Shown one piece after another: positions 11,907-22,765 of a DNA stretch of 64,000 nucleotides. The stretch lies in assembly GCF_040712315.1 (NCBI RefSeq), contig NC_134015.1, forward strand, positions 1,772,445 to 1,836,444, read 5' to 3'. This DNA is from Castanea sativa (taxonomy: Eukaryota; Streptophyta; Magnoliopsida; Fagales; Fagaceae). Positions within the stretch are counted from its first letter, which is position 1, and each line of letters starts with the position of its first letter. The notes under the pieces were generated by a model that made no database searches, was not told the DNA's origin, and saw only the letters and a program-made list of their open reading frames with translations. Made by a program: the position numbers and the translations under genes.

Positions 11907-12350
11907 CTAGAGGACTTTGTCTATGATCTGAATTCATGTATGATAAACAGGAGAAGATTGTTTTTTTATTCAATAATAGATTACACCATGAGATGAGCAA
12001 GATATGACATTGTCAATGATTTCAGGAGGTCTAGCTGCAAAATCTTTTGACTGTACTCTTTAACACAAGTTACAAATGTATAGATTATAATTTTGTAGCA
12101 ACATCTTAATATCACATGGCCCGTCCTTTCAAAATCAGAGAACTTAAAAAACTCCAATTTTAGCTCCATAAAACAAAAACCCCAATAAAATGGTAAATCA
12201 ATTTACATTACCTCATAAACCACAAAAGCATCTCTTGACCTATGTCTATTAAGTAAAAAGGATGAGATTCAAATAAAAAACTATCAAACAGATATACTGG
12301 AGCTGTTTGCAAGGTTGAGGCAGCAATGAAAAGTTAAATATTAAAGTTAC

Positions 12351-12440
12351 CATAGCAGGGAAGATCTTTTTAGTAGATTCCTCGATCCTGAATGCTGTAG
12401 ACAGTTTTAAAGGTGCCACTAAAACCTCACGTTCTCCCAA
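12351..12440 (-). other. Possible small exon with GTAACT donor
   Basis: A short open stretch (EREVLVAPLKLSTAFRIEES and on to IFPAM) ends exactly at an ATG|GTAACTTT donor-like site. The matching position in copy C has lost the sequence, so coding status cannot be tested by comparison here. Confidence 0.2.
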
Positions 12441-12449
12441 TTATGGTGC

Positions 12450-14640
12450 CATAAATAAAATTTCAGTCATTTGCATAACCATTCCCTCTTAAGCAAGCTG
12501 TGCTTACCTATATGGACCATGGTTTTGAGTTCAACCTGCAATAATAACCAGTTAAAGGAATGAGAGTATAAACAGATACCATAAACCATTTTGACAAGAT
12601 TTGCAGGTAAGATAATTTTGTAGCACTAAACATACACTAGCGCAACTTCTAGGATCGCTACCTCCATTAAAAAGAAAAAAAAAAAGCTAACAGTGTTCGT
12701 TGGCTATGGATTGTTTTGCATTCCCCAATTTTCCTCTATAGATTCTGTAATAGCAAAAAATGAAAGCCAATTTCTATTTTCACTAAATTTTATTCTTTAT
12801 TTAGAAAATACACAATGATTTAAGCCATAATTAATTACTTAGAAAACAATCCATATGAGATTACAGCCCTCCTTTAAGGAACTTTCTTTACAATTGTTAG
12901 GAAGATATCAAGGTAAGCTAAAGTGCTTCTGAAGGCTAATTAGACAAATGCTAAGCAACTAATAATATTCAAGTCAGATACATTGCATTGATGCAACTAA
13001 GCAAATTTTTGGTTTATGCAATATCTTCATTTTAGTTTTTAGCCGTATGCCTAAAAAAATCAGACATATACTCTTGGTACGGTTTCCTACATCTTGAAGG
13101 AAATAAACCACTGTGGAGGAAACTCCTTGAGTGAGACAGAAGGAAATAAAAAAGTGAAGAAGTCACAACAAACCAATAAAAAATTTGATTCACTACCAAG
13201 TATGTTTTTCTGTGATTGTTACTTGATCCAAGGTATTTGTAATATCTTCATATCTACTGGTGGTTGCTTCCCCCACTTTGCACTCTTCCATGCCATGAAA
13301 CATTTCAGCCCCTAAGGCAATGAAAATGTACAAAATTATAGTAAGAACTTGATACAAAGCAAGTACATAACCCTATACCAATAAGACTAGATGAATTAAA
13401 AAAGGTTTACACGGTTTGAGCTATGGGGTCGTCCCTATTTCTTCTTAAACTTGTTGAATGAAAAAAAGATTCAAGCATTCAAAACATTCCAAGGCCCTTA
13501 AGGGTTGGAAAAAAAGGTTGTTAACCATGGATTAAAAGGCAAACACAATGGCATCTGAGAAAGAAAAAAGAGGTATATAAATAAACCTATAGGTGAATCA
13601 GAATTGAACTACCAAGAACAAACAAGAGTAAAATGGCTTCAATTCCATCTTCTTCTTCTTCTTTCCTTACACATATTAGTGACTAATTCTGGTAGTTCCA
13701 GTTTTGAATGTCATTCCACATTGGGTGACTAACAATGATAGAAAGAAAAGCAAGCATTTCTCATCTCATCCCCCTCCACTCCTGGTGGTAACATTCCACT
13801 CTCCCGTCTCTTCCACTACACAAAACTCTTCAATCACTAAGACAAGAAATCCACACACCTTTGTTTTCATCAATCTCCTCAATGTATAACACTAAACCAT
13901 GAAAATTAGCAAACTAAATTCAAAACCTAAAACATAACGTTGGAAATTACATAAGCCGAAAACAGGTCAATTACCTAGCTCACCATGAATATTTTGAACT
14001 GTTCTATACTCAAATCCACGGACAGTGGGCCAAGACAAGATCGCTTCAAAGTTTACATTAGCTAAGAATTAACAATTACAGAAGTACATGTTTCAAAACA
14101 TTAGGTTCATCTTTGTTAAAGTCAGATCAATGTGGACAGAACCTCAATCAGTTTATAGAGTCACTCAACAAATTTATGGAGATTAAGATATCCAATTAAA
14201 GCATTAGCAAATTTTTAGTTATTTCCGCATAAAAAGTCATTGATCTTATAATCTAAAGGTAAATGTTAAAATCTTATACTATGAAGTGCAATCAGATCTT
14301 ATTATTTAATACATATATCAAAAGCACGCACAAAAAGGAACATAGGACTGAACCGTTGGTGTCAGTGTCTGAGATTTTGGCCAAAATCTCATAAAAATTA
14401 ATTACCAATTGTATTTCTTTGTTTTTTGGGGAATTTTTGACAGACAAGTAGGAAAATTAATTGATATTTAGTGCTAATAAAAAAGAAGAAGAAGAAGAGT
14501 TAGAAGAAGTTACCATGACTAGATCAGACTTGCATTACTGAATAATGCCGAGAATGAACTTCAGCCACACACACACAAATCATCTTTCACCATTGTCATC
14601 CAAAAATCTTGACTCAAAGCTAAAATCATGAACCTAGAAA
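12450..14640. other. Copy A block, non-coding part
   Basis: Apart from the small possible exon at 13223-13311, nothing gene-like is seen. The stretch aligns with 55650-56560 and 57830-58270 of copy C (for example the AATATTTTGAAC…CTCAAATCCA block at about 13990 and 57845), confirming that the long CNL 3' flank is shared. Local runs of CTT and GAA repeats occur at about 13645-13665 and 14483-14500. Confidence 0.5.
13223..13311 (-). other. Possible 89-bp exon
   Basis: On the minus strand a CTTAG acceptor-like site is followed by an open stretch of 29 codons (AEMFHGMEECKVGEATTSRY and on to NTLDQ) that ends at a CAA|GTAACA donor-like site. Copy C (about 56060-56100) keeps only the downstream intron-like part. 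The sequence is unidentified and only weakly supported. Confidence 0.22.
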
Positions 14641-14648
14641 CACAGAAA

Positions 14649-14696
14649 TCATAGGTCCTCTTCTTCAGTGTCCTCTTTTTTGTCTTCATCATCTGA
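14649..14696 (-). other. Reiterated CNL terminal exon, acidic-tail type (copy A)
   Basis: A CTCTAG acceptor (minus strand) is followed by codons for SDDEDKKEDTEEEDL and TGA. The downstream UTR contains TAGCTTTGAGTCAAGATTTT and TGGATGACAATGG and ends at a GTAACTTCTTCT donor (about 14512). The same layout occurs at 58408-58452 (SYDEEEEVEEEEDL-stop) and, with an in-frame stop at its start, at 59403-59499. The CNL main exon ends in phase 0 at an identical GTAACTTCTTCT donor, so this exon could give an alternative acidic C-terminus. Splicing is inferred. Confidence 0.45.
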
Positions 14697-15220
14697 CTAG
14701 AGAAAGGGCCAAAGCTGCCCAAAAGAAAACCATATGAGTTATTTAAACTATTAGCAACGCCCATGTAAATATTAAACTATTAAAGACTTAGAAAGAGGTA
14801 GGCATTTGAGTTGTTTTCTCTATGTCAATGAGTAAGATTTGTTGCAGTGATCATTTTTTATTAGTTTAAACAATTTTAGATACATCACAAGATAACTGAA
14901 TCTAAGCAACCACATGCTTTGCTAGTTATGTGAATACTGCAAAATACAAATCACCTAATTCAAAGTAGTCAGAATCTAATTAAAGTTGTTATTAAATTTT
15001 TAATCTGTGGGTTTGTTTGGCAGTCAATTAGAATATTAATTGACAAATTTAGCAAAATAAAAGAAAAGTCCCAGGTACTAGATTTGACAAGCAACACTGA
15101 ATCAAGCCAAGAATGGACTTTGCCAACACACACAGTATAGACAAAAATCATCTTTCACCATCACCATCATCTAAAAATCTCTATTTGAAGCTAAAATTCC
15201 TGAACCTAGAAACACAGAGA

Positions 15221-15250
15221 TCACAGGAACCATTTTAGTTCATCGTCTTT
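15221..15250 (-). other. Predicted last coding exon of CNL-1 (KDDELKWFL-stop)
   Basis: On the minus strand a TTCATGTAG acceptor at 15251-15252 is followed in phase 0 by nine codons, KDDELKWFL, and TGA. The CNL-1 main exon ends at AAG|GTAACTTCTTC (exon end 15674), giving a 423-bp intron. CNL-2 has the same arrangement (60329-60358, KDDELKWSL-stop), which supports the model. The exon continues as a 3' UTR with the GATTTTTAGATGATG-type block shared by all terminal exon copies. Confidence 0.5.
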
Positions 15251-15535
15251 CTACATGAACCAAAAGAAAACTATATGGGTTATTTGAGATTAGTGTTATA
15301 TCCACAGCCTTAAATCAAAAAAATGAGGAAAACCCATATAAATAGGAAATTGTAAATGAAATAGAAAGATATAGGTAGACATTGGATCTGTTTTCTGTCT
15401 ATACATACACAAATGAACGATATTTTTAAGGATATTCATTTGGATATTTATTAAGCAATTTTAGATAAATCACAAAATAACCAAATCTAAAAAATAAATC
15501 GCCTAATTCAAATGACTGAGAACCAGATAAATTCA

Positions 15536-18500
15536 TCAACAAGCGTTTTTTTTTTTTTTTTTTTCCAGTGGGAAATTTTGGCAGACAAGTAAAATTTTTA
15601 TAAATATAATATTGATATATTGCAAAATAAAAGAAGAAGCCGAAGGAAAAGAAGAAGCATCAGAAGAAGTTACCTTTGGCTCTGCCTCATATTCTCGACC
15701 GTCTCTTTGCACATTGATCCTATCAATCCATATGTTAGGAATGTGGGAAATCTTGGGCCACTCCTTTCCTGTCCCTCTTTTGCATCCTTCCTGGAGAATT
15801 GGACAAATACGGATCTCCAATTTCTGTAATGGAGTTGTACGAAGGAAGTTCGGCAGCGACTTTAACTCAAAGCAGTAGTGAATTCTCAAATCTTGAAGAC
15901 GTGGCATAATAGTGAATCTTCTGATACAGTCTTCTTCTTCTTCTTCAATCCCATTCCATTCTTCCCAGTTATAGAATTTCTCAAATGAGAGAGATATCAA
16001 ATTTGGGAATAGTGGTGTTATTATATCGCCTTTCTCCTTCTTTTCGGATTCTTCTATTCCCATAAATTCAACCCCTAACTTATTTACTCTTTTAATATAC
16101 CACATATTTAATGATTTGAGGAATGGAAGTTTCCCCAAAGGAGGCAAACACTCAAAAGATGAATCATGAATTCCAAGTTCTTTTAAATTGGTTAAGGACA
16201 TCATCCAAGTAGGAAACATTATCGGTGCCTTGTAACATACAATACGTAAATATTCCAAGTTAGGAGGTGGCTCTAAGGCATTCAGAACTAATGCATCTTT
16301 CTCCCTTCTTATTTCCTCACCATCCCATTCCTTAAATATTAGAATCAAAGTATGAAGGTTTATCTTCTTCTTCAGTTGTGCATTCATGGCCTCACATTCA
16401 TCTACCTCACTTCCCAACCCAGATATTACAAGAGTCTTCAGGTGGTTCAAATTTATTAATTCTCCCAATTTACATCTTTCGCTATCATCCTTACCATTTA
16501 CAATGAAATGATATAATGTTCTAAGAGAAGTCAATCTCCCAAACCCTCTTGGAAACTTTACATTTAAACAATTATTTTTGAAGCTCAAATTAAAATGTCT
16601 CAGGTTAATTAGTCTACTCATTCCCTGTGGCAATTTTTGGAACTTGTTGCCATCAATTATAATTTTCAAAATTTATAAATTGCAAAGATTACAAATGGTT
16701 TCAGGCAACGCATCTCCACGATAATTGACTAAATTGAGATACCTCAAATGTATGAAATTTTCCATAGCATCTGGAAGATTCCATACTGTACCACCAGATT
16801 TAAAATCCAAAGTTAATATTCGTAAATATCTAAAATGCTGAAATGAAGTAGAAAACATATAATCACTTCGATTTACAAAAATGAGGGTGCGCAAATTTTT
16901 TGCACTATAAATGGACTCAGGAAATGGGGCTTCTTTGTAAAATTTTAACTCCAAATGGCGGGCAGTTTTATAATCAACTTCGAACCCTATGTTAGAATTG
17001 ATTGTGAAGCATACATTTTTTGACATTAATTGTGCAAAGTCATGCACTATGTCATGCATTTTGCACGTTATTATTTGGCCATCATTTTCATCTTTCTTAA
17101 AATCTTGGAAGAAAGATCGTAGGGCTAAATTTTCAAAGTACTCTCTGGCAATGATTTCCATCTCCATATTTGTCTTCGAGTTGATATATCCTTGTGCCAT
17201 CCACATAAATACCAACTCATCTCTAGAAAAGACATAATCTTTTGGAAAAACAGCACAAAATGAGAAGCATCGTCTCAATGGTGAGGATAAATCATAATAA
17301 CTCAATAACAACGGTGCATAAAGACTTTCTATTTCCCCAACTTCTAATTCCCACAAATTGCTATCCAAAACTCTCCTCCATTCTTCTATACTTCTCTTGA
17401 ACTGCATTAGACTTCCTAGAGTCTTTGCAGCAAGTGGCAAGCCTTTGCACTTTTCTACAATTTGCCTACTGAGGCCTTCTAGTTGCTCACATTGCCTAGG
17501 ATCCCTATTAAAAAATGCTATTTTTTTAAATACCAACCAACAATCTTCTTTAGACAATACCTCCAAATTAATCATGCTCCCACGTCCCATAATCTCCGCA
17601 ACTCTACTTTTCCGTGTGGTGACTATAATTCTACTGCCTTGGGCAACATATTTGAGTGCAACTCTGAATGGCTCCCACATTGTGGAATCTTCCGTCCACA
17701 CATCATCAAAGACAAGAAGAAACTTCTTTCCCCTAACTTTATTGCAAATTCTATCCAATAGACTTTGCAATGCAGTCAAATTGGGGGATTGATGTTCAAT
17801 AGATTCAAGGATTTCTTTGGCCACCTTGCACTGATCAAAAGGGTCGGAAACACAAACCCACACTTTTATCTCGAAATGTGCATTCACCTCATTATCATTA
17901 TAGGCTAGTTGGGCAAGAGTAGTTTTTCCAATACCACCCATGCCCACTAAAGAGATGACATGGGGGTTTCTTACTTCTTCACTACCCTTGCCCAATAGGA
18001 TGCTCACTAGATCATCCCTAACTTTATCACGACCAAGAATTTCAGACACATCAACAAAGGAAGTTGTTCTTGGTCTCTCAACTTCTTCATTGCCCCTAGT
18101 CAATACAAACGTGTACACCTCTCCCTCTCTGTCAATCTCATCTAATTTTTCATTAAGTTCTTTTATCTTATGAGCAATATCATGATGCTGCAAAAGAGTA
18201 GGAACTGAGATGAGGGGCCATACCTTCCTTTTCTTAGCAGCACTGCTAGTTTCAGCTTTTTCTTCATCGTCTTTTTGTTGTTTCTCAATCTCTGCTTTGA
18301 TCATGGCAGTGTTCCACTCATCCAACACGTCGTCTATCTGGTAGGATACGCCTTTGAGCTTATCTAACCAAAGCTTCACAGCTTCCTCCTTCACTTGCCG
18401 TTTCTCTGCATCGTTGAGCATTGCCTGGATGGTGTGGAATTTACTTTCAAGCTTCTGGACTTCTCCCTTGACATTAGCAATCGAAGTGAACTCTGAAGTA

Positions 18501-18550
18501 ATGAGAGAACTAAGCTGGTCCTTGATAGCAGAAACAAGAGCCCAAGCCAT
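15536..18550 (-). pseudogene. CNL-1: CC-NB-ARC-LRR (RGA-like) gene with one in-frame stop
   Basis: This is an intracellular immune receptor of the CNL class. The start is placed at 18550 (MAWALVSAIKDQL), the usual beginning of RGA-type proteins. From there, in residues: CC domain about 1-130 with YQIDDVLDEW; P-loop GMGGIGKT 203-210; kinase-2 LLVFDDVW 278-285 (the final W is typical of CNLs); GLPLA from 370; MHD about 498-500; then LRRs. At 16673-16675 a TAA stands where CNL-2 has CAA (NLCNL-Q-IL). The frame then continues without any shift for about 377 codons of LRR to 15536. This is a single-base nonsense change, not general decay. The main exon probably ends at the GTAACTTC donor (exon end 15674) and joins the tail exon at 15221-15250. 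Antisense frames over it are shadows. Confidence 0.9.
16673..18550 (-). CDS. Translatable 5' part of CNL-1 (CC-NB-ARC, truncated LRR)
   Basis: If transcribed, the gene as it stands would give a 625-residue protein with complete CC and NB-ARC domains and only the first few LRR strands. All nucleotide-binding motifs look intact: GMGGIGKT with Lys and Thr, DDVW, GSRIIVTTR, GLPLA and MHD. Truncated CC-NB proteins of this kind are known in other plants and can be active or act as modifiers; whether this one is made is unknown. An additional 32 codons lie open upstream in the same frame (to 18646) without a stop, but the RGA-type Met at 18550 is preferred. Confidence 0.7.
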   Translation of the reverse strand: MAWALVSAIKDQLSSLITSEFTSIANVKGEVQKLESKFHTIQAMLNDAEKRQVKEEAVKLWLDKLKGVSYQIDDVLDEWNTAMIKAEIEKQQKDDEEKAETSSAAKKRKVWPLISVPTLLQHHDIAHKIKELNEKLDEIDREGEVYTFVLTRGNEEVERPRTTSFVDVSEILGRDKVRDDLVSILLGKGSEEVRNPHVISLVGMGGIGKTTLAQLAYNDNEVNAHFEIKVWVCVSDPFDQCKVAKEILESIEHQSPNLTALQSLLDRICNKVRGKKFLLVFDDVWTEDSTMWEPFRVALKYVAQGSRIIVTTRKSRVAEIMGRGSMINLEVLSKEDCWLVFKKIAFFNRDPRQCEQLEGLSRQIVEKCKGLPLAAKTLGSLMQFKRSIEEWRRVLDSNLWELEVGEIESLYAPLLLSYYDLSSPLRRCFSFCAVFPKDYVFSRDELVFMWMAQGYINSKTNMEMEIIAREYFENLALRSFFQDFKKDENDGQIITCKMHDIVHDFAQLMSKNVCFTINSNIGFEVDYKTARHLELKFYKEAPFPESIYSAKNLRTLIFVNRSDYMFSTSFQHFRYLRILTLDFKSGGTVWNLPDAMENFIHLRYLNLVNYRGDALPETICNLCNL

Positions 18551-18683
18551 AGTTAGAAGTTGGAAATGGAAATTTGTTTGGTTAACAAAACTGCACAAGA
18601 GTACTGAAAGAGCAAATGGCAACCGGTTGAAGAAAGAAGAGACCAAAGAGGAGACTAAAGTTATTCGGAAAATGATGTAGCCA

Positions 18684-18695
18684 AAATATATATTT
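18684..18695 (-). promoter_or_regulatory. Likely TATA box of CNL-1
   Basis: AAATATATATTT lies about 135 bp upstream of the Met codon, just below a GGCTAGCC palindrome that is shared with CNL-2 (about 63811). At the matching position CNL-2 reads AAAAAGATCAATT instead, so the two paralogues differ in their core promoter. Confidence 0.45.
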
Positions 18696-18783
18696 GTAGG
18701 CTAGCCCTGCTTTTGGTTATATCTCAGCTTTTGGGTTTTCTTTTTTCTTTTTCTTTTTGGGAAAGAAGACCTCTTTTTTATTA

Positions 18784-19151
18784 GGTTAAAATGAAAACTG
18801 ATTCTCTAATTTCCTTTAAATTTCATTTTAATTTTTTAATTTTATTTTTATTTATTTTAGTACTTTAAGTTTCAGATTTATTCAATTAAGGTCTTTTCGT
18901 TAACTTTTATTAAAATTTTAGATAAAAATATCTAAAAAATATTTTTCAATTATTAATTGAATTTTTTTAATTTAAAAATTTGAAGAAAAATTTATAAAAT
19001 TGAAAAATTAACTACAACATATAAAAAAAGTTGGTAGAAAAGCCTTAATTGAATAAATTTGAAAGTTAAAGGACTGAAATGAACAAAAGTAAAATTATAA
19101 GACTGAAATGAAATTTAAAGAAAATTAGATGGTCAATTTTGCATTTTATTC
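18784..19151. mobile_element. 368-bp Mutator-like MITE in the CNL-1 promoter
   Basis: Long terminal inverted repeats (about 100 bp each) start GGTTAAAATG and, on the other strand, GAATAAAATG. Both continue through CTAATTT-C-TTTAAATTTCA and on to TTATTCAATTAAGG. A 9-bp target duplication, TTTTTATTA, flanks it at 18775-18783 and 19152-19160. CNL-2 has the uninterrupted site (CTTTTTTATTATATATGTAC at about 63929-63948). The 9-bp duplication and long TIRs indicate the Mutator superfamily. Confidence 0.85.
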
Positions 19152-19160
19152 TTTTTATTA

Positions 19161-22100
19161 TGTACTATTCTATACTATTCTATATTGGCAATTGGTTATT
19201 TCAACATTTTTAAAATATTTTTTGTGAAAATTTTGTGATTATAAACTTATTATCTACCATTTTTCTTGGAAAGCTCAAACATGAAATGTTTAACCGTAAT
19301 GACCGGTTTGATTCTTAGAAAGTTCAATGACTTCTTCTTTCAAGGTTTCACATAGTAACTTCCTTGACATTTAATATAGTAAGCATTAATTGTCACTTGG
19401 AAGAAGTTTAAAAGGTTTCACATGCATTTTAATAAATTTTCAGAAACTTTTATTTAATTCTTTACTGTAAGTTAACAAAAATATGGTGCACCTAGAAAAA
19501 GTGGGTTTTTAATTAATTAATTAATTAATTAAGCTAATAATAGAAATAAATAACCTAATTATTCGCTTTTTTTAGAGATAATTACAATATGCTATAACAC
19601 CATATGCCAAATCGTTTCCCTCTTAGACTCTCAAGTACTTTGTGGATGTGAATGTGCCAATTCACCTAATCTTCCAAAACTTAGTCTAGGCTTACAATAT
19701 GTTTTTGAACTATTAATGTTGCTTGTTGTAATTAGTTAATAATAAAGAAAAACTATTAGATACTCCCGGAGTACCATAAATACGTATTCCCTCCTCTCAT
19801 ATGAATGATGAGTACCATGAATTTAATTAGTAGAACCTACTATTCATGTGAAAGGAAGGAGTACGCATTTATGGTATTTTAGGAGTACACAATAATTTTT
19901 CAATAATAAAAATGATAATTAATGATGAAGCTTATTTTACGTTGCTTCTATCACAATTTAAATTTGTTGTGAAGTATCTCTAACTGGACTAAAAAGCAAA
20001 ATCAACACCAATAGTTGGAGAAAGCAAAGGCACCATAATTGTATTCTAGTACAAAATTTCAAAGGTAGCCCATCTTCATTTACTGCAATCCACTATTTTA
20101 AATCTAAGGGCCAACTTTGGTTTAGTCCACCATCAGCTCACACCACGATTGTCAAAATCAAAATCTTATATAGGATGAGAGAGAGAATCACATGGATCGG
20201 ATTGTAGGGTTGAATTGAGGATCAAAAACCTAGAGGCTATATCTAACTATCAAAATATGTTGAAGAAAAAAATAAAGAAAAAAATTGACAAAAATTAATT
20301 ATAAAAGGTAATAACTACTACGTTACAAATTACTAATACATAAACAAACTTGAAACTCCAAATTTCAAAATTACATGTTCCAACACCCAAAACATACTTA
20401 ACGTTATAGCGCAAAGAACAATGTTTCTAACCATGTACACCATGGTAATAAACAAGCATATAAGAATGAATATTTTCTAAATGATTATCTCTCACTCATT
20501 CTAAATACAAAATGGGTCAAAATTGTATTCATTTTGAAGTCTTGGATGTATACTTTATAATGGATTAAGTAGCAGTCAAATTTTTTAAAAGTTAGTCCAA
20601 CATTCAGATGAAGACCACACGGTCACCATCTAAAAAACTATGCCCACTCTTGCTGACGAAGACCACACCAAACTTGATCAGATCCCAGTTCATACTGATC
20701 TCTTCTCTCCAACCCACCACAAGTAAAATTAAATTACCCCACATACTACAAAGTCATAAACTTTATTTATTTTGACTATAGTTCTTTTTTCTTTAGCGAA
20801 AATGTATTTTTGGTCCCTACATTTTGGGTCAATTCTCATTTTGGTACTAAAATTAATTTCGTCACTAATGTAGTTCCTAAAAAAAAAGAAAATCGTTTTT
20901 AAAATGGTTTCTACCGTCAACTCACTAATAGAAACCTCCTAAGTAGCAGATAGAGTGCCCTACTTGCTGACATGACGCTGATGTGACCATTAAAATAATT
21001 ATTTTTGCATTTTTAAATACGACATAGCATTTAATTAATACTTTTAACTCAGCAAGTGAGAATCGAGTCTTTAAACCTTAAGTTTTAGACTGAAATCAAG
21101 CCTATAAGACTCAAAATACTAGTTTACAAAATTCTTCTAAACATATGTTAACTTATTATATTTTTTTCTATCGTTATGCTCGCCTGCAAATTTCCCACAA
21201 ATACTATGCCAACCTGCAAATTTCCTCCAACATGTGGGGGTAAAACTCAAAATAATTGAAGCCCCACCTAACCAATAAGTGAAAAAAACAAAAGTACCCT
21301 ATGCAGTGACCAAAGCATTTATTGCCCTTTGGAATCCACTATCTCAAAAGCCTGAGGACCTACTCTAGCCAATGAAGTACACGCAGGGCATTATTGTTTT
21401 TTTTTTTTTTTATGAATTCCATGCAGTGCATTATCAGTTCACAATTCACAGTCACTGATATATCCTAGATTTTCTTCAACCTACCGACAAGAAAAATGAA
21501 TTTCCACACTTACAATTCTGCAGTCGTGAACTTTTCTATCTTCCCCTCTTTTAAAGGTTCACACTGGTCGATGAAGTCCGTGCAATACGTGTAAAATTCA
21601 CACCCTTCTCTTCCCTTCTCCACTCTTGAGAGGGCCACTTTAATCAATAAAATTCATGTGTTACTTACATCAATCATCAGTCTCCACTATTCACACCTGA
21701 TGAAGTCCATGTACTATGGTCAGAATTCACACTCTTCTTTTCTACAGTTTTAGGAGGGTTCACTCTAATCAGTGAAATTCACGCGTTACATCGATCATTA
21801 GTCCTCACAATTCACACTCGATTTGAAACTCTTCCAAAAATGAATTTTCCACTTTTATTATAAAGTTCCTGATCATTTTATTTTTGTTTAAAAAAATATT
21901 TTATTTATTTAGGAGTTGTTTAGTAAAATATTTTGAACAATAATTTTTATTATGTAAACAATATTACACATATTTTCATACTTTTTTACTCACATATATT
22001 TTTTTAAAATACAAACAACATTATTAGAAAAAATATGACCAAACGATCGGACCCTTATTTTGTATAATACTAATATAAATTTTTTTTTTTTTTTGGGTAT

Positions 22101-22628
22101 AGTACTACTATACTTCTTTGTCATCCTCCATGATGTTCCTAATGCAAAACCATCGCTGCGCCCTTGTTGTTTCTTTTTTGGTTAAATTATTATTATTATT
22201 ATTTCTTTTTTGAGTAACCAAGGATATTATTAAAGTTCATAAAAAAAGGATATTATTAAAGACAAAAAAAATTACGAAATTAATTTTGCAATCATGTTAG
22301 TTAGATGACCAAAATTGACATATATTATTTATATGGCCCATTAGTCCAAGACTCGAGTTTTCTAAAGAAAAACTTGAGATTATATACATATTAGTTTTTA
22401 GTAAAACTTGAATTTTAGAGATTCGAATTTCAGATATAGCTATATAATTAATATGTTTGTGAAATTAGCTTATTGGACACAAAAAAAAAAAAAAAAACCC
22501 TTTTGTTGGTGAGGAAAACTTTACAAATTTCTTCCAAAGTTCCAATTATTCCCTTCCACAAGAAGTACACTCACACACACACACAGATGAAATTTAAGAC
22601 TGACATTACTTGGTAAGGTTTTATATAA
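19161..22628. other. Gene-free upstream flank of CNL-1
   Basis: No gene is supported. Bases 19960-20240 are a copy of a dispersed CNL-upstream repeat also seen at about 23860-24070, 33720-34010 and 36240-36560 (AAAGCAAAATCAACACCAAT-type start, GGATTGTAG-type end). Bases 20795-21030 hold a TTTTTGGTCCCTACATTTTG repeat typical of small DNA transposons. Bases 21255-21400 match 35100-35240 (CAAAGCAT…GGAATCCAC…CTCAAAAGCCTGAGG) and, more weakly, 25970-26100. Bases 21540-21840 repeat a short GAAGTCC-GT / TTCACAC motif several times. Confidence 0.5.
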
Positions 22629-22762
22629 GGGTCCATTTGAATTGAGAAGATAGGAAATGAGAGTAGAGCGGAGTAGAGTAGAGTTGACTGAAAATAGATT
22701 AATTTTGGGTCAATTCTACTATATTTTTCTCATTCTCCCTCTCCCTCAATCTAAACGGACCA
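22629..22762. mobile_element. Tourist-like MITE, copy 1
   Basis: The 134-bp element starts GGGTCCATTTGAATT, and its far end reversed is TGGTCCGTTTAGATT. The middle contains GAGTAGAG and its partner CTACTATA. It is flanked on both sides by TAA (22626-22628 and 22763-22765). Related copies are at 33414-33540 and 36684-36802. A 3-bp TAA/TTA target duplication with short TIRs suggests PIF/Harbinger. Confidence 0.65.
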
Positions 22763-22765
22763 TAA

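Larger units (their letters stand above)
8095..12200. repeat. Copy A of the duplicated CNL 3'-flanking block
   Basis: Nearly the whole stretch aligns by eye with 27815-32000 (copy B) in order and orientation, including the PEARLI-like gene, the gypsy integrase scrap, the (TA)n tract at about 10649-10701 (matching 30556-30602) and the EEDKINLK exon. From about 9580 on it also aligns with 52700-55530 (copy C). It contains (AT)(AC) repeats at 10148-10180. This is an old segmental duplication of the CNL cluster. Confidence 0.75.

Noticed and set aside
17358..17792. 144-codon plus-strand frame (and similar ones at 18354, 62470, 63433)
   Set aside because: They lie antisense to the NB-ARC and CC coding sequence of CNL-1 and CNL-2 and follow the codon structure of those genes; they are shadows.
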